A DNA stretch of 64,000 bases from Aralia elata (taxonomy: Eukaryota > Streptophyta > Magnoliopsida > Apiales > Araliaceae), in NCBI GenBank assembly GCA_034770075.1, contig JAVJAP010000352.1, forward strand, positions 620,001 through 684,000. The letters run 5' to 3'. The position numbers were made by a program, and so were the translations under genes. Positions 11,854 to 22,476 of this stretch are shown piece by piece. Under the pieces are notes generated by a model. The model did no database searches. It saw only the letters and a program-made list of their open reading frames with translations, and was not told the origin of the DNA. Each line of letters begins with the position of its first letter. Within the stretch, counting starts at the first letter, position 1.

Positions 11854-14148
11854 CTATGAAAACTTCGCGTATAGCTTCTCCCTTCTTAATGCCTCCAAGG
11901 CAATCCTTAGATGTTCAACATGTTCTTCCTCTGACACTGAATACACCAAGATATCATCGATGAATACTACCACGAACTTGTCCAAATACTGCTTGAACAC
12001 TCTGTTCATCATATCCATGAATGCCGCTGGTGCATTTGTCAGGCCAAATGACATAACCAGAAACTCGAAATGTCCATAACGAGTCCTGAATGCCGTCTTC
12101 GGGATATCCTCCCGTCTCACCCTTAGTTGATGATAGCCCGTCCTTAAATCGATCTTTGAAAAATATTTCGCTCCCTTGAGTTGATCAAACAGATCGTCTA
12201 TCCTGGGCAGCGGATACCTATTCTTAATCGTAACTTTGTTCAACTCACGGTAGTCGATACAAAGTCTCATCGAGCCATCCTTCTTCTTTACGAACAGAAC
12301 TGGCGCTCCCCATGGTGACACGCTCGGCCTGATATAACCCCTGTCTAACAGTTCCTGCAGTTGAACCATCAGTTCTTTCATTTCTACTGGTGCCATTCGG
12401 TAAGGCGCCTTAGATATCGGTGCCGTCCCGGGTACCAAGTCGATTGCAAATTCTATCTCCCTATCCGGTGGCAGTCCCGGAAGTTCATCTGGGAAGACAT
12501 CAGCGAATTCCCTTACAACGGGTATCTGACTCAGTTCACCCTCGACCCGTCGAGTATCTACCACGTGAGCCAAATAACCTATACAACCCTTCTTAAGCAA
12601 TCTCTTCGCTTGCATCATCGTCAGACAACAAGATTGTCTCGGCGATTTACTACCGTAGAACACCACCTTCGACTTACCCGGAGTTTGTAGGTGTATGCAC
12701 TTTTTCTTACAGTCAATGACCGCCCCGTGGCTCGCTAACCAATCCATCCCCAAGATTACATCGAATTCTCCAAGACGAATCGGCAACAAGTCCACGTTAA
12801 GCTTAAACCCTCTCACATCAGCACAACAATTCTTATAAATGTAGTTTACGGGGATAATCTCTTTGTTCGCTACTTCTACATTCATCGGGTGTTCTAACAG
12901 TTCACTAGGCAAATTAAATCTTTGAGCAAATTCATCAGAAACAAAAGAACATGAAGCACCCGAATCAAATAGCACATAGGCATCTATGTTGTTGATTGGA
13001 ATAATACCTGACACCACCTCTCTGGATGCCACAGCATCTTGTACTGTCATGTTGAAGGTCCTTGCTGTTGGCTTATTTGGCTGGGCTAGTCCTCCACTGG
13101 TTGTCCTCGAGTTGTTGCCCCTATTGCCGTTTCCGCCATCCATGTTCCTCTTTCGGGGACATTCCTTGCTCCGATGTCCTATCTCTCCACAATTGAAGCA
13201 ACCTCCCTGCTTCGCCTTAGGACAATTGGGCGAGATATGCCCTTCTTGTCCACAGGTATAACAAACCATCTTTCCCTTCATGCACTCTCCCGAGTGACCC
13301 TTTCCGCACTTCCCACATACCGGCCTTTTCTGCTGTATGCTCCCTTGTTGGATTTCAGAATTGCTACCCCCACTTCTCCATTGACGCTTCCTACTGTTGT
13401 TGCCACCACCGCTAACATTTACATTTTCTCCTTCTACCTTCTTTTTGTTCCTTTCCCGATTATATTTCGAAACCGCTTCACTCCCACCTTCAGCAATGAG
13501 AGCTTTCTCCAACAAGGTTGAGAACGATGTAATTTGCAAAACTGCTACCTTGCTGTAGATCCACGACTTTAATCCATTCTCGAATCTCCTGGCCTTCCTC
13601 ACCTCAGTATCCACCTGATGTGGGGCGAATCTAGCCAATTCATTGAATTTTGCAGCGTACTCCGACACTGACAAATTTTCTTGCTTCAATTCTAGAAACT
13701 TGATCTCCATTTTTGCCTGCGTACTCTCAGGAAAGTAATTCTCGAAAAATAACGTCTTGAAAGCTTCCCACGCCACGACTCCAGTTCCAGCTTTGTTCTG
13801 ATTGGCTTCCCACCAGAAGTTAGCCTCACCTTTCATTAAGTAAGTAGCAAAAACTGTCTTCTGCTCCTCAGCGACTCTAGCGATGACAAAGGCCTTTTCA
13901 ATCTCCTTTATCCACGACTGGGCCTCTATCGGGTCCGCTGTTCCCCTAAACTCCGGCGGCCCTACTGCCTTGAAATCTTTAAAATTGGCTAAGTGGTTGC
14001 CCGTCTGGTTTCCTGCCGTAGTCGTTTGATTCCGCAGAGCTTCGGCCATCATGTTGATAAAGTCTTGCATTGGGTTTGGCTGAGTTCCCTCTGCATTGTT
14101 AACCGACTCTTCGACCCCTTGGTTTCGTAGGATTCGTCTGGGCGGCAT
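11854..14148 (-). CDS. Tekay A gag-protease-RT polyprotein, ended early by TAG
   Basis: I place the start at the MPPRR methionine (14148), typical of this lineage, rather than an in-frame ATG five codons upstream. Gag occupies residues ~1-340, with WIKEIEKAF, GEANFWWEAN and FNELARFAPHQV. Three Cys/His knuckles lie near residues 280-330 (including CYTCGQEGHISPNC and CFNCGEIGHRSKEC). The protease has DSGAS at ~395. The reverse transcriptase includes LPRIDDLFDQL and the catalytic VFIDDIL near residue 730. The frame stops at a TAG (11856-11854) within the conserved KFS-CEFW stretch of RT, about residue 765 of an expected ~1506. As read, the product would have gag and protease but a truncated RT. 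Gag could still form particles. Confidence 0.93.
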   Translation of the reverse strand: MPPRRILRNQGVEESVNNAEGTQPNPMQDFINMMAEALRNQTTTAGNQTGNHLANFKDFKAVGPPEFRGTADPIEAQSWIKEIEKAFVIARVAEEQKTVFATYLMKGEANFWWEANQNKAGTGVVAWEAFKTLFFENYFPESTQAKMEIKFLELKQENLSVSEYAAKFNELARFAPHQVDTEVRKARRFENGLKSWIYSKVAVLQITSFSTLLEKALIAEGGSEAVSKYNRERNKKKVEGENVNVSGGGNNSRKRQWRSGGSNSEIQQGSIQQKRPVCGKCGKGHSGECMKGKMVCYTCGQEGHISPNCPKAKQGGCFNCGEIGHRSKECPRKRNMDGGNGNRGNNSRTTSGGLAQPNKPTARTFNMTVQDAVASREVVSGIIPINNIDAYVLFDSGASCSFVSDEFAQRFNLPSELLEHPMNVEVANKEIIPVNYIYKNCCADVRGFKLNVDLLPIRLGEFDVILGMDWLASHGAVIDCKKKCIHLQTPGKSKVVFYGSKSPRQSCCLTMMQAKRLLKKGCIGYLAHVVDTRRVEGELSQIPVVREFADVFPDELPGLPPDREIEFAIDLVPGTAPISKAPYRMAPVEMKELMVQLQELLDRGYIRPSVSPWGAPVLFVKKKDGSMRLCIDYRELNKVTIKNRYPLPRIDDLFDQLKGAKYFSKIDLRTGYHQLRVRREDIPKTAFRTRYGHFEFLVMSFGLTNAPAAFMDMMNRVFKQYLDKFVVVFIDDILVYSVSEEEHVEHLRIALEALRREKLYAKFS

Positions 14149-14680
14149 TATCTGTTTAAACAAAGTCCTAACACGTTACTCGGGTTTTAGTAACATATAA
14201 GTATTTAACATGCAATACAATATTGTACTCGAACAATCGCATGACCATCATGTGGGAGCTCTAGATTACCCAACCTCGGGAATTCTACTTTTACCCGATT
14301 AGTGATTTAAGTTGCTAAAATACCGATTCAGTTTTACTGAATTAACATAACTATTGAATTGACGGTTTACCAGGTAAAATTCTCAAACACATACCATAAT
14401 AATGCATTTATATTCATATACCAACTTTAGTGTTTTACACGTTTATCACAGGTATATTGCTATAAATGCTACCATCCCAGTAAAATAACCAAAGATGGGA
14501 TTTACTTAAACCATTCTTTTTCTACCTACATAAATGGAAGTACATCCTACATACGAACTACCTCGCAGCTGCTAAGGTTAATACAAACTCTAGTAAATCA
14601 AAAGTAGTACCAACTTCATTGCTCAAGGCATAACGGCCCACCTCCAACTATCCTCTAAGGGACACAAGGTGAATACAACT
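14149..14680 (-). other. spacer between the coiled-coil frame and gag in Tekay A
   Basis: No gene is seen. The stretch is AT-rich with no clear repeat. Element B has a shorter, ~205-bp spacer in the equivalent position. Confidence 0.5.
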
Positions 14681-14681
14681 C

Positions 14682-15042
14682 AACGCTTGCCCTTGCTACT
14701 AGAGGACAGATCCATCCATCTGGCGTCGAACTGCATCTAGACGATGTCTAAGGCTCGCTCCAAATCAACTATCTTCGCATCCTTAGCCTTTACCTCGTCC
14801 TTCAATTGTCCTAACTGCAGCTCCCTTAGCAGCAGCCTCCCTCGCAACTCGGCTAACTCAGCCTGGGCCTGATAAGCAGCGTCCTTGTACTACTGTCCAG
14901 AAATCTGGTGGATGTGGTTCTGCGCCTCTAATTGTTCAACCTTAACCTCTAGCTCGGCGTCCCTCGCCAGCAATTCTCCTATCACCTTAGGTTCTATGGG
15001 TTCCTGGTTCACTGATTACCTATCTTGACTCTCGTTCGACAT
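14682..15042 (-). pseudogene. upstream coiled-coil reading frame of Tekay A (broken)
   Basis: An ATG (15042-15040) in the context TTGTAG/GATGTCG opens a frame of about 120 codons. The frame is strongly heptad-like: ELLARDAELEVKVEQLEAQ, then QAQAELAELRGRL and LKDEVKAKDAKIVDLERAL, ending near SSSSKGKR. Three in-frame stops interrupt it, at codons 9, 50 and 102, with no frameshift. The end near 14.68 kb is approximate. It lies between primer site and gag, the same position and start context as the longer coiled-coil frame of element B, although the sequences are not alike. I do not know a standard function. A structural, particle-associated or RNA-binding accessory role is possible but unsupported. 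Confidence 0.6.
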
Positions 15043-15233
15043 CCTACAATACACCACACCATAAACAACATCAGTACCATAATAAAATACATTCATTGAT
15101 AAAATGAAATGATATTTTATTCGGTACAACTAGAACTCGATGAATCTCCTCAATCCCTTACCTACATACTCTATATGAGTTTTCTACTAAGGTTATAACC
15201 TAGGTTTCTCATTCCTAACGTTTATAACCTATA

Positions 15234-15245
15234 GCTCTGATACCA
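15234..15245 (-). promoter_or_regulatory. primer-binding site of Tekay A (tRNA-iMet type)
   Basis: The minus strand reads TGGTATCAGAGC, complementary to the 3' end of plant initiator tRNA-Met. It is separated by three bases from the 5' LTR end (15249). This fixes the direction of the element. Confidence 0.95.
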
Positions 15246-16634
15246 ACCTGTGACACCCCCAAATCCAGGTTTCTAAACCTCGAATTCGGTGCTCACGATA
15301 ATTCGACGACAAACATACTATCTAACTAAATGCGGAATAATAAACATACATTGTTTATCGAATGGAAATAAAGTCTTACAATTCTGGTCCCAAGGTTCTT
15401 TAACCTTAACATAAAACGTACTCTTAATACAAATAAGGGTTCACTTAATCAAACCACATTCGGAAATAGCTAGTACATAGGCACTAACGGGCATCTACTC
15501 TTGCACCTTCCCTTTTCCTTTGTCTCCCCTAGACGTTTCTGCCTTAGCTGAAATAAAGATCATGATATAGCAAGGGTAAGCAACTAATTTGCTTAGCAAG
15601 TATATACACAAAGAGATATATCATGATAGAAGGAAATTTCGCTTTCAATGTTCAACAACAGTATAAAAGTGTGGAGGAGCATTGAATTAATAAACAACAG
15701 TTGAATATTCGAATAATTGAATGACAATTACTGAGTGGTTTGAAATAACCAAGGACGTTTTCCAAGGTTCTCAGCATGTAAGCTGGACCTCTTAAAAAGT
15801 TTTGGTAATCGAGGGGATCAGCCTCTCATACCCCGTGATTTATGCATAAACACTTAATAACCAGCATTGATATCATGCCTTAAACAAGTTTATCCTTTTC
15901 TCAGCCAAGAGTTCTTACCACAACAATTTAATAAGAACAGCTTTTAAAATACCATTGTCTTAACCAATTTAGACATGCTGGATCTAGCTGATACAAATAG
16001 CATAGATCGATCTCATAAACAATTCATACTTGAAAGAACTTTAATTAAATTTACAGTTTAATCATAATAAGATAGGAATTCAATTGCACAATGGGCGAAT
16101 CTCAATAAATAGTATAGATGTGAATAATCGACAATAATTATTCACTAACATGCTTCGAAAATAATAACTCGAGTTTGAGTTAGGGAACTTGCAATAATGT
16201 AAGAAGTTTAGGGTTAGGAACTTGCCTGTCTGCTCAGCTACAAATAATTCTAGCTTTAACTAATTGACCTTGAAGAACCTATCATTGATAACGTCGATCT
16301 ATCAATTAGTACTGCGTAGTTGCATTTCGATACGCTTACTCATGCTATTTATTTAACAATTAAGCAAATCACATAGCACACATAAGCAAATAAACTATCG
16401 TAATTCCTATAAGACACTCAACTGGTCTCTGGGTTGATGGTTTAATTAATTAACAATGTTTCCCTTAAGTGATAACCACTTATTAAACCCTTAAACAATT
16501 AATAATAATTGTTTAATTAATTAACATTACATTTTTTTAAGTAATATTCATTTATTAAAACCTTTAAACAATTTGTTATGATTGTTTAATTAACGGGTTA
16601 TTAAACTCTCTCTATTTTATTAACTCTATCTTCA

Positions 16635-17525
16635 TTTAATTACTATTAAATAGTAATTAATTAATTATCTTTAGTTATTATTAATAGTAATTAATAACTA
16701 ATTACAGTTACTTATTATTTAATTATTAATTAAATAATAATCGAATTATAAATTTTAATTGTCTCTAATTATTATTTAAGATTTAAATAATAATTAGTTA
16801 GGTTTATTCATTATTTAAAGTTAATCAAATAATAAATAATTAATTAGTGAGTAATAATTATCTTTAGTTATTATTTAATAATAAATAATAACTAATTAGG
16901 TTTATTTATTATTTAAAGTTAATCAAATAATAAATAATTAATTAGTGAGTAATAATTAGCTTTAGTTATTATTTAATAATAAATAATAACTAATTAGATT
17001 TATTTATTATTTAAAGTTAATCAAATAATAAATAATTAATTAGTAAATATGAATTATCTTTAGTTATTAATAAATAATAACTAATTAGATTTATTTATTA
17101 TTTAAGGTTAATCAAGTAATAAATAATTACTTAGTGAATAAGAATTATCTTTAGTTATTATTTAATAAATGATAACTAATTAGGTTTATTTATTATTTAA
17201 AGTTAATCAAATAATAAATAATTAATTAGTGAGTAATAATTATCTTTAGTTATTATTTAATAATCACTAATTAGGTTTATTTATTATTTAATGTTAATCA
17301 AATAATAAATAACTAATAAGTGAGTACTAATTATCTTTAGTTATTATTTAATAATAAATAATAACTAATTAGGTTTATTTATATTTTAAAGTTAATCAAA
17401 TCATAAATAATTAATTTACAATTCTTAATTATCCTTAATCATTATTTAATAATAATTAATCAATTACTTAACTTTATTTATTATTTAAACATAATTAAAT
17501 AACAAATAGTTAATTTTTTTTCTAA
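16635..17525. repeat. AT-rich tandem repeats inside the 5' LTR of Tekay A
   Basis: This is the counterpart of the block at 7380-8270, offset by 9255 bp, with the same ~91-98-bp unit and only a few differences. Confidence 0.85.
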
Positions 17526-18269
17526 TTTTCGTTCTTGATTTCCAGATTTGGGGTCTTTCACCAAAACCTTCATAAAACGAAATCTACAACTTCGATTTAC
17601 GATCCGTCGATTTTGTTGGATTCGTATCTTCCTGAACTACACTTTTCATTTATCAAACATCAAATTTGGTTATGTCTAGGTCTCGAAAAACAGGCTCAAA
17701 GTCAGGGGTCAGCAAGGTTGTTCAACAGTTGGCATGCTTTGGTAATAAATTCATGGTTTGCTCATTTTTCAACATATTTGAGTGATTCAAAAGGGATTTT
17801 GTCCCTAACTTATGGATCTAGCATATCAAGAAAGAAAATCACAAGATCCCTTTATAGATTTCAAAATGACAAGCATATAACAACCTTTTTCAAACAAAAT
17901 TTCTGGAAATCTCCTTTACTTCCTTTCTTCTAAATTTTTCCAACATAAACTCACACATATGAACAAGCAAAACATTATACATTCAAGATCTAACCTTATC
18001 ATAAGGTTCTAGCCATCAAAAATATAAAACTTCAAGGATCTATGTCCAAACACATTAAAATAGCTTAAAGTTTGGAGTTATACCTTTTTGATTTCTTCTT
18101 CTTCTTTTCCTTCCCAAAATAGGTTGTGAATGGGGATGGCCTAAACAATCAAGACCCTCTTCTTTCTCCCACAAGATTTGTTCTTGCTTCTCTCTTCCAA
18201 CTCACAAACTCTCTCTACACTTGGTGAATAATAAGTGAGCCAACCCTTGTTAACTTTGGTGAGGGGTCC

Positions 18270-18277
18270 TATTTATA
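18270..18277 (-). promoter_or_regulatory. TATA box of the Tekay A promoter
   Basis: CTATAAATAG lies on the minus strand within U3 of the 5' LTR. Transcription would start about 30 bp downstream, near 18240. The following ~160 bp (GAGAGAG-rich, ending AAAAAG before GTATAA) resemble a plant 5' untranslated exon. Confidence 0.75.
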
Positions 18278-18834
18278 GGAAAGTAGAGACCATGGGCAAA
18301 ATAGTCATTAATCATGACTAGGCAAGGGCAATTTGGTCAATTCATCAATAGTAGGAAGTTTTCCTAGCAACTTCCTCAAGGGTATTTTAGTCCCTTTCCC
18401 AACCTCTTTCAAGGTTAAAATAGTCTTTTCGCAAAATCTTAATTATCCATTAGTTATTACCCATTCTTCATTGGTTATTAGACATTGGTTATTATCTTGC
18501 CATCATTACATTGGTTAAACACAATGGTTATTATCCCGCCATCATTTCATTGGTTATTAACCACTTGGATATACAATGGTTATTGCCCTTACATAATTAC
18601 CTTGGTTATTAACCACTCTTGGCCATTTTAGTCATTACCCACCAATTCCTACACTTGACTCACCTATGGTTATCTCTTAACCATAGTTATATCATACCTG
18701 CCAACACGAGTATAGACACATCTTATACATCTCCCACCAATTAACCCAAGCTGATTTAAATAGAACACAACGTTAACTCATTGAATTAAATTAGATTTAA
18801 TTAATAAGGACGTTCAAAATTCACGGGCATTACA

Positions 18835-18839
18835 AGGGC
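18835..18839. repeat. right target-site duplication of Tekay A (AGGGC)
   Basis: These five bases follow the final CA of the LTR and match 5989-5993. Confidence 0.93.
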
Positions 18840-18931
18840 TGATATCCACAAAAAGAAAAAAGACAAAAAACAACAAACCCTGGGAAGGGCTGAGATCCAA
18901 ACAACTAATCACCCTGGGAAGGGCTGAGATC
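18840..18931 (+). repeat. resumption of the 100-bp array of the Tat/Ogre-type element
   Basis: After Tekay A the interrupted unit continues with CTGATATCCACAAAAAG, then two more CCCTGGGAAGGGCTGAGATCC motifs with altered spacers before the array gives way to a different repeat. Confidence 0.9.
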
Positions 18932-19790
18932 CAAGACAATCGACCGGCGACGATAACCGGCGATTACGAGATGGATGTCCGGCGATGAAAACCGGCTCCG
19001 ACAAGATAACCAACCGGCGACGATAACCGGGGGTTACGAGATGGGTGTCCGGCGACGAAAACCGGCCCCGACAAGACAATCGACCGGCGACGATAACCGG
19101 CGATTACGAGATGGGTGTCCGGCGACGAAAACCGGCCCCGACAAGACAATCGACCGGCGACGATAACCGGCGATTACGAGATGGGTGTCCGGCGACGAAA
19201 ACCGGCCCCGACAAGACAATCGACCGGCGACGATAACCGGCGATTACGAGGTGGATGTTCGGCAACGAAAACCGGCTCCGACAAGATAATCAACCGGGGG
19301 TTACGACATGGGTGTCCGGCGACGAAAACTGGCCCCGACAAGACAATCGACCGGCGACGATAACCGGCGATTACGAGATGGATGTCCGGCGACGAAAACC
19401 GGCTCCGACAAGATAACCAACCGGCGACGATAACCGGGGGTTACGAGATGGGTGTCCGGCGACGAAAACCGGCCTCGACAAGACAATCGACCGGCGACGA
19501 TAACCGACGATTACGAGATGGATGTCCGGCGACGAAAACCGGCTCCGACAAGATAACCAACCGGCGACGATAACCGGGGGTTACGAGATGGGTGACCGGC
19601 GACGATACCCGGCCCCGACGAGACAATCGACCAGCGACGATAACCGGCGATTACGAGATGGATGTCCGGCGACGAAAACCGGCTCCGACAAGTTAACCAA
19701 CCGGCGACGATAACCGGGGATTACGAGATGGGTGACCGGCGACGAAACCCAGCCCCGACAAGACGATCGACCGGCGACGATAGCCGGCGA
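18932..19790 (+). repeat. tandem array of a ~70-bp CG-rich repeat (about 12 units)
   Basis: The unit is built from ACCGGCGACGATAACCGG, TTACGAGATGGnTGTCCGG and CGACGAAAACCGGC(T/C)CC. Landmarks recur at 18975, 19045, 19115 (70 bp). Two alternating versions exist (GGCGATTACGAG with ATGGATG, GGGGGTTACGAG with ATGGGTG), so part of the array is effectively a 140-bp dimer (19382 to 19522). One unit near 19280 is shortened. It is rich in CpG, unlike its surroundings. Overlapping open frames on both strands are by-products. Confidence 0.93.
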
Positions 19791-20403
19791 TCAACGAACC
19801 CCTGGGAAGGGCTGGTATCCAAATAATCAACGACCCCTGGGAAGGGCTGAGATCCAGGCAAACCCCGACAAACGGTGACACCTGTGGAACCGTATCAAAA
19901 GACTGTACATGGGTCATTTTTCATCAAATTTACATTTTAAATGTTGTGTCACATGCATTGAATAGAATGATAATTTTGTACGTGATCCATGCAGGTTAGG
20001 TGTCAAGGTCCTAGCCTATCAGAGTCAAAGGCTATGGCTGCCAAGAGCGATGTACGAGGACGAACTCCAAGGATTGCCCTTCAAAGCTAGTTAGGAGAAT
20101 AACTTCCTTTGATGACAATGGGATGGAATAAGGTGATTACGAGAGGGGTGACCGGATATGAGACCCGGCATTCACAGGACAATCGACCGGATACGAGACC
20201 CGGCGATTATGAGACGAGCGACAGGTTAGGGATTGATGCATTGACACCTTTACGAATGTGTTGCATGCCTTACATCTTGCGTTGCATCATAAGTTGTATG
20301 TGTTGCATCATGTATGCACTGTCATTCTTATGCACTGTCATTCATGCATCGTGTGTCTACTTTTTTATCATGTTCATTTCATTTAACATTTCATAAACAT
20401 GAT
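19791..20403 (+). other. end of the 3' region of the Tat/Ogre-type element
   Basis: Two more CCCTGGGAAGGGCTG motifs (19800-19855) show that the 70-bp array is embedded within the 100-bp family. Degenerate pieces of the 70-bp unit return near 20135-20225 (GGATACGAGACCCGGCGATTA). A GTTGCAT-rich stretch follows (20255-20350). No gene is seen. Confidence 0.6.
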
Positions 20404-20416
20404 AAAAAGGGGCAGC
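20404..20416 (+). promoter_or_regulatory. polypurine tract of the Tat/Ogre-type element
   Basis: AAAAAGGGGCAGC lies immediately before the LTR start TGTAGACACCC. It is the expected plus-strand primer and shows that the LTR to its right is the 3' LTR. Confidence 0.85.
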
Positions 20417-20802
20417 TGTAGACACCCAAATTTTGCGCTTCGTATACTAACCGTGACAGGAGGGCAAAATCGTCAAATGAACCGGCCTGTGAGAGCGAGG
20501 GATGCACAAGTGCGAACACTCGACGCCACCGCAGCGATTTGCAAATCAAAACCGACGTGAGAGCAGGGCCGTCCGAAATGAGCATGCCCGAATGATGTGG
20601 CACGTCTCCCAGTGATTCCCGGACTACAAAATACAAACCTATCGGCGAAAACCGATGTCACGACACGCGAATCGAGGTGCGGCACAGAAATCGAGAAAAT
20701 CAGCCGCGGATTGATCTGCGGCCAAACGATTAAAATAATGGTGGTGCGCACGGGACTCGAAACCAGGAAACCAGCTGAGTGCGATGGGAGGTGGGCCAGC
20801 CA

Positions 20803-20845
20803 GCCGCAGATCAATCTGCGGCCAGGCCGCAGATCAATCTGCGGC
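20803..20845. repeat. two copies of a 20-bp inverted repeat in the Tat-type LTR
   Basis: GCCGCAGATCAATCTGCGGC (9-bp arms, 2-bp centre) occurs at 20803-20822 and again at 20826-20845. A related GCCGCGGATTGATCTGCGGC occurs near 20703. The pair could fold into one larger hairpin or two small ones in RNA. Confidence 0.85.
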
Positions 20846-22074
20846 TGCCCTAAACCAGCTTATTTCAGCTCCGTTTCTTCATTTCATCCGAGAGGTTCAG
20901 CAGCAGCAGCGGCGAAAAAAGAAAGAAAAAGAAGGAGAAAACAGCAAGAAAATAAGAGAAATCAAGAGAGAAAAGAGTGAGAAATAGTGAGCAATTGTAC
21001 CCATTTTGGGAGATTACATCTCATATTTTCTATTCTATTCAATACACAAATTCATACATATTGTGGGGATTATTTTGCAAGGTGAAAAATCCTTTGTTTT
21101 AGCATTTTGTTTTACCATTTTTGTTAAGCTTTTTGTCATCCAAATTATATTAAATGTAGTTGTTCTTGTATATTGTTGTGAATCCATGGATTGAGGGCTA
21201 TTAGTGAGGTTTCCCAAATGGAACGAAATTCCTCCTAATGGCCCGATGATATCCATTTGGTGAATTTTAGCTCGTTGTAATGATGTATTATGCATAGTTC
21301 ATTTAGATTGTTATTCTTAGGATCTTGTGGGTGTGTAGCGATTTTGGATGTGAGCCTAGGAGAGCGACCCCGTGGTCTAAATCCGATGATGGACATCTTT
21401 TGATATATGTAATAAATTCGATGTACCTTTCATTGTAAATATGTAATCGTCGGGCCTTAAAACGACGCCAAGGCGAGAATCGTGTTTGAGGCCCCGAAAT
21501 AGTGAAACTTGTGATTGTTGGCGTTCGGGGTATTTTGATGGCTTACATGCCCATGAATAGCCCCAATGCATTTTAATGCTTGATTTGATTTACGACCTAA
21601 AATTGATTTCAAAGATAAAAGATTTAGATTTTCGTAAAATCAATCAAATTAGGTTGTTAGCATCACGAGGCTTAAAATGAGAAGTGCTAACGAATGTCGA
21701 TTCCTATTTAAAGAGAAAGCTAAAGAAAATCGTTTTCAAACATAAAAAAAAAATGGTTTCATAAAATAAGTGACGTTTTATTAAACCGTTGTGCATAGGG
21801 TTAAAGAGATCCTAGAAGTTGCCCATTATGCTATTTACGAAAGCAACGTATGGATCTCGATTCCTATTTTGACGAAGGTTTAAAAAACTCTTGTTTTGCC
21901 AAAACGACACCTAATGAAAATCTCATAGTTTTGACAATTAAAATCAAACCTTTCTCATAAAGCTTTCTCGTGTATGCCGAAAAGACATTCTGAAGCTTTC
22001 TCCAATCAAAGCACGACTTTCCCAAAAAATCCAAGTGATTCTTTCATACAAACTCACCACAACATTCACACAGG

Positions 22075-22108
22075 CACACACACACACACACGCGCGCACA
22101 CACACACA
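22075..22108. repeat. CA-rich microsatellite with a CG interruption
   Basis: A run of CA dinucleotides is interrupted by CGCGCG in the middle. Confidence 0.9.
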
Positions 22109-22476
22109 TTTCATGAATTAAAGGATAGGAAAGTATCGAGATTGCGGTAACCGTGTTTCACGGAAGTCGGGGGGTGCCTAACACCTTCCCCTCGCTTAAG
22201 CAAGTCCCCGAACTCTATGAATCTCGGTTCGCAGACCAATTAATTCGGAGTCACATATGAGCCAGCGATTTATAAAAAACGAAAACTCGGATGAGTTGGT
22301 ACATCCATTTCAAATATACCAACTGGCGACTCTGGTTAATTGGCTCATCATAAAAAACGATCTTTCAAAACCCCGTCGACATCAATGCCGACCTTTTTCC
22401 AAAAAATCATTTAATCAAAAGGCTAAAATCGGAAAAGGACAAATATCGCGGAAGAGTAAAAAACCCGGCGTCGACA

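Larger units (their letters stand above)
5994..18834 (-). mobile_element. complete Tekay-lineage chromovirus (element A), 12841 bp
   Basis: Reading on the minus strand, the element runs: 5' LTR 18834-15249, tRNA-iMet primer site 15245-15234, coiled-coil reading-frame remnant, gag-pol 14148-9628, polypurine tract 9592-9580, 3' LTR 9579-5994. Both LTRs are 3586 bp and start TGTAATGCCCG and end GGGTGTCACA on that strand. Flanking AGGGC duplications prove one transposition event into the 100-bp repeat of the Tat-type element. A chromodomain at the end of integrase places it among chromoviruses, and the gag and pol text is of the Tekay/Del kind. A single TAG in the pol frame makes this copy defective unless read through. 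Confidence 0.95.
15249..18834 (-). repeat. 5' LTR of Tekay A
   Basis: This LTR is 3586 bp, the same length as the 3' LTR. On the minus strand it contains U3 with a TATA box at 18277-18270, then an inferred R-U5 of about 3 kb. It carries the same AT-rich repeats (about 16.6-17.5 kb). A GTATAA splice-donor-like site (AAAAAG/GTATAA) has its intron start at 18083. The right boundary is followed by the AGGGC duplication. Confidence 0.95.
1..22476 (+). mobile_element. 3' part of a Tat/Ogre-type Ty3/gypsy retrotransposon, interrupted by Tekay A
   Basis: The plus-strand order is: RNase H/integrase remnant near 1.0-1.5 kb, long non-coding 3' region with several tandem repeats, polypurine tract at 20404-20416, and an LTR at 20417-22476 that begins TGTAGACACCC and ends GGCGTCGACA. 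The RNase H text and the LTR start are typical of the Tat/Ogre branch. The 5' LTR, gag, protease and reverse transcriptase are not in the window. The element is split by Tekay A at 5994-18834. Its right end abuts an LTR of composite element B at 22477, so I infer it inserted into that LTR. The left boundary and target duplication cannot be seen. The lineage is fairly sure; exact family is not. Confidence 0.75.
20417..22476 (+). repeat. 3' LTR of the Tat/Ogre-type element, 2060 bp
   Basis: It begins TGTAGACACCCAAATTTTG and ends CGGCGTCGACA. Internal phrases GGGTGCCTAACACCTTCCCC (near 22174) and CAACTGGCGACTCTGG are ones I associate with LTRs of this branch. Two inverted repeats near 20.8 kb and a CA microsatellite near 22.08 kb lie inside. 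Directly after it sequence of the element B LTR begins, in mid-LTR. Short open frames here carry no protein signature. Confidence 0.85.

Noticed and set aside
5994..18834. Target duplication GGCTG with the element starting TGACACC
   Set aside because: The right flank does not match that choice. Starting two bases earlier at TGTGACACC gives a perfect AGGGC pair and agrees with the other LTR.
4096..19790. CRISPR array
   Set aside because: The repeats are contiguous tandem units without unique spacers, in plant transposon sequence, and no cas genes are present.
18964..19917. Many 60-80-codon frames on both strands
   Set aside because: They arise from the 70-bp CG-rich repeat and recur every 70 or 140 bp in different frames.
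20597..20980. 127-codon frame in the Tat-type LTR
   Set aside because: It spans inverted repeats and a low-complexity basic tail, lies wholly in an LTR, and shows no known domain.
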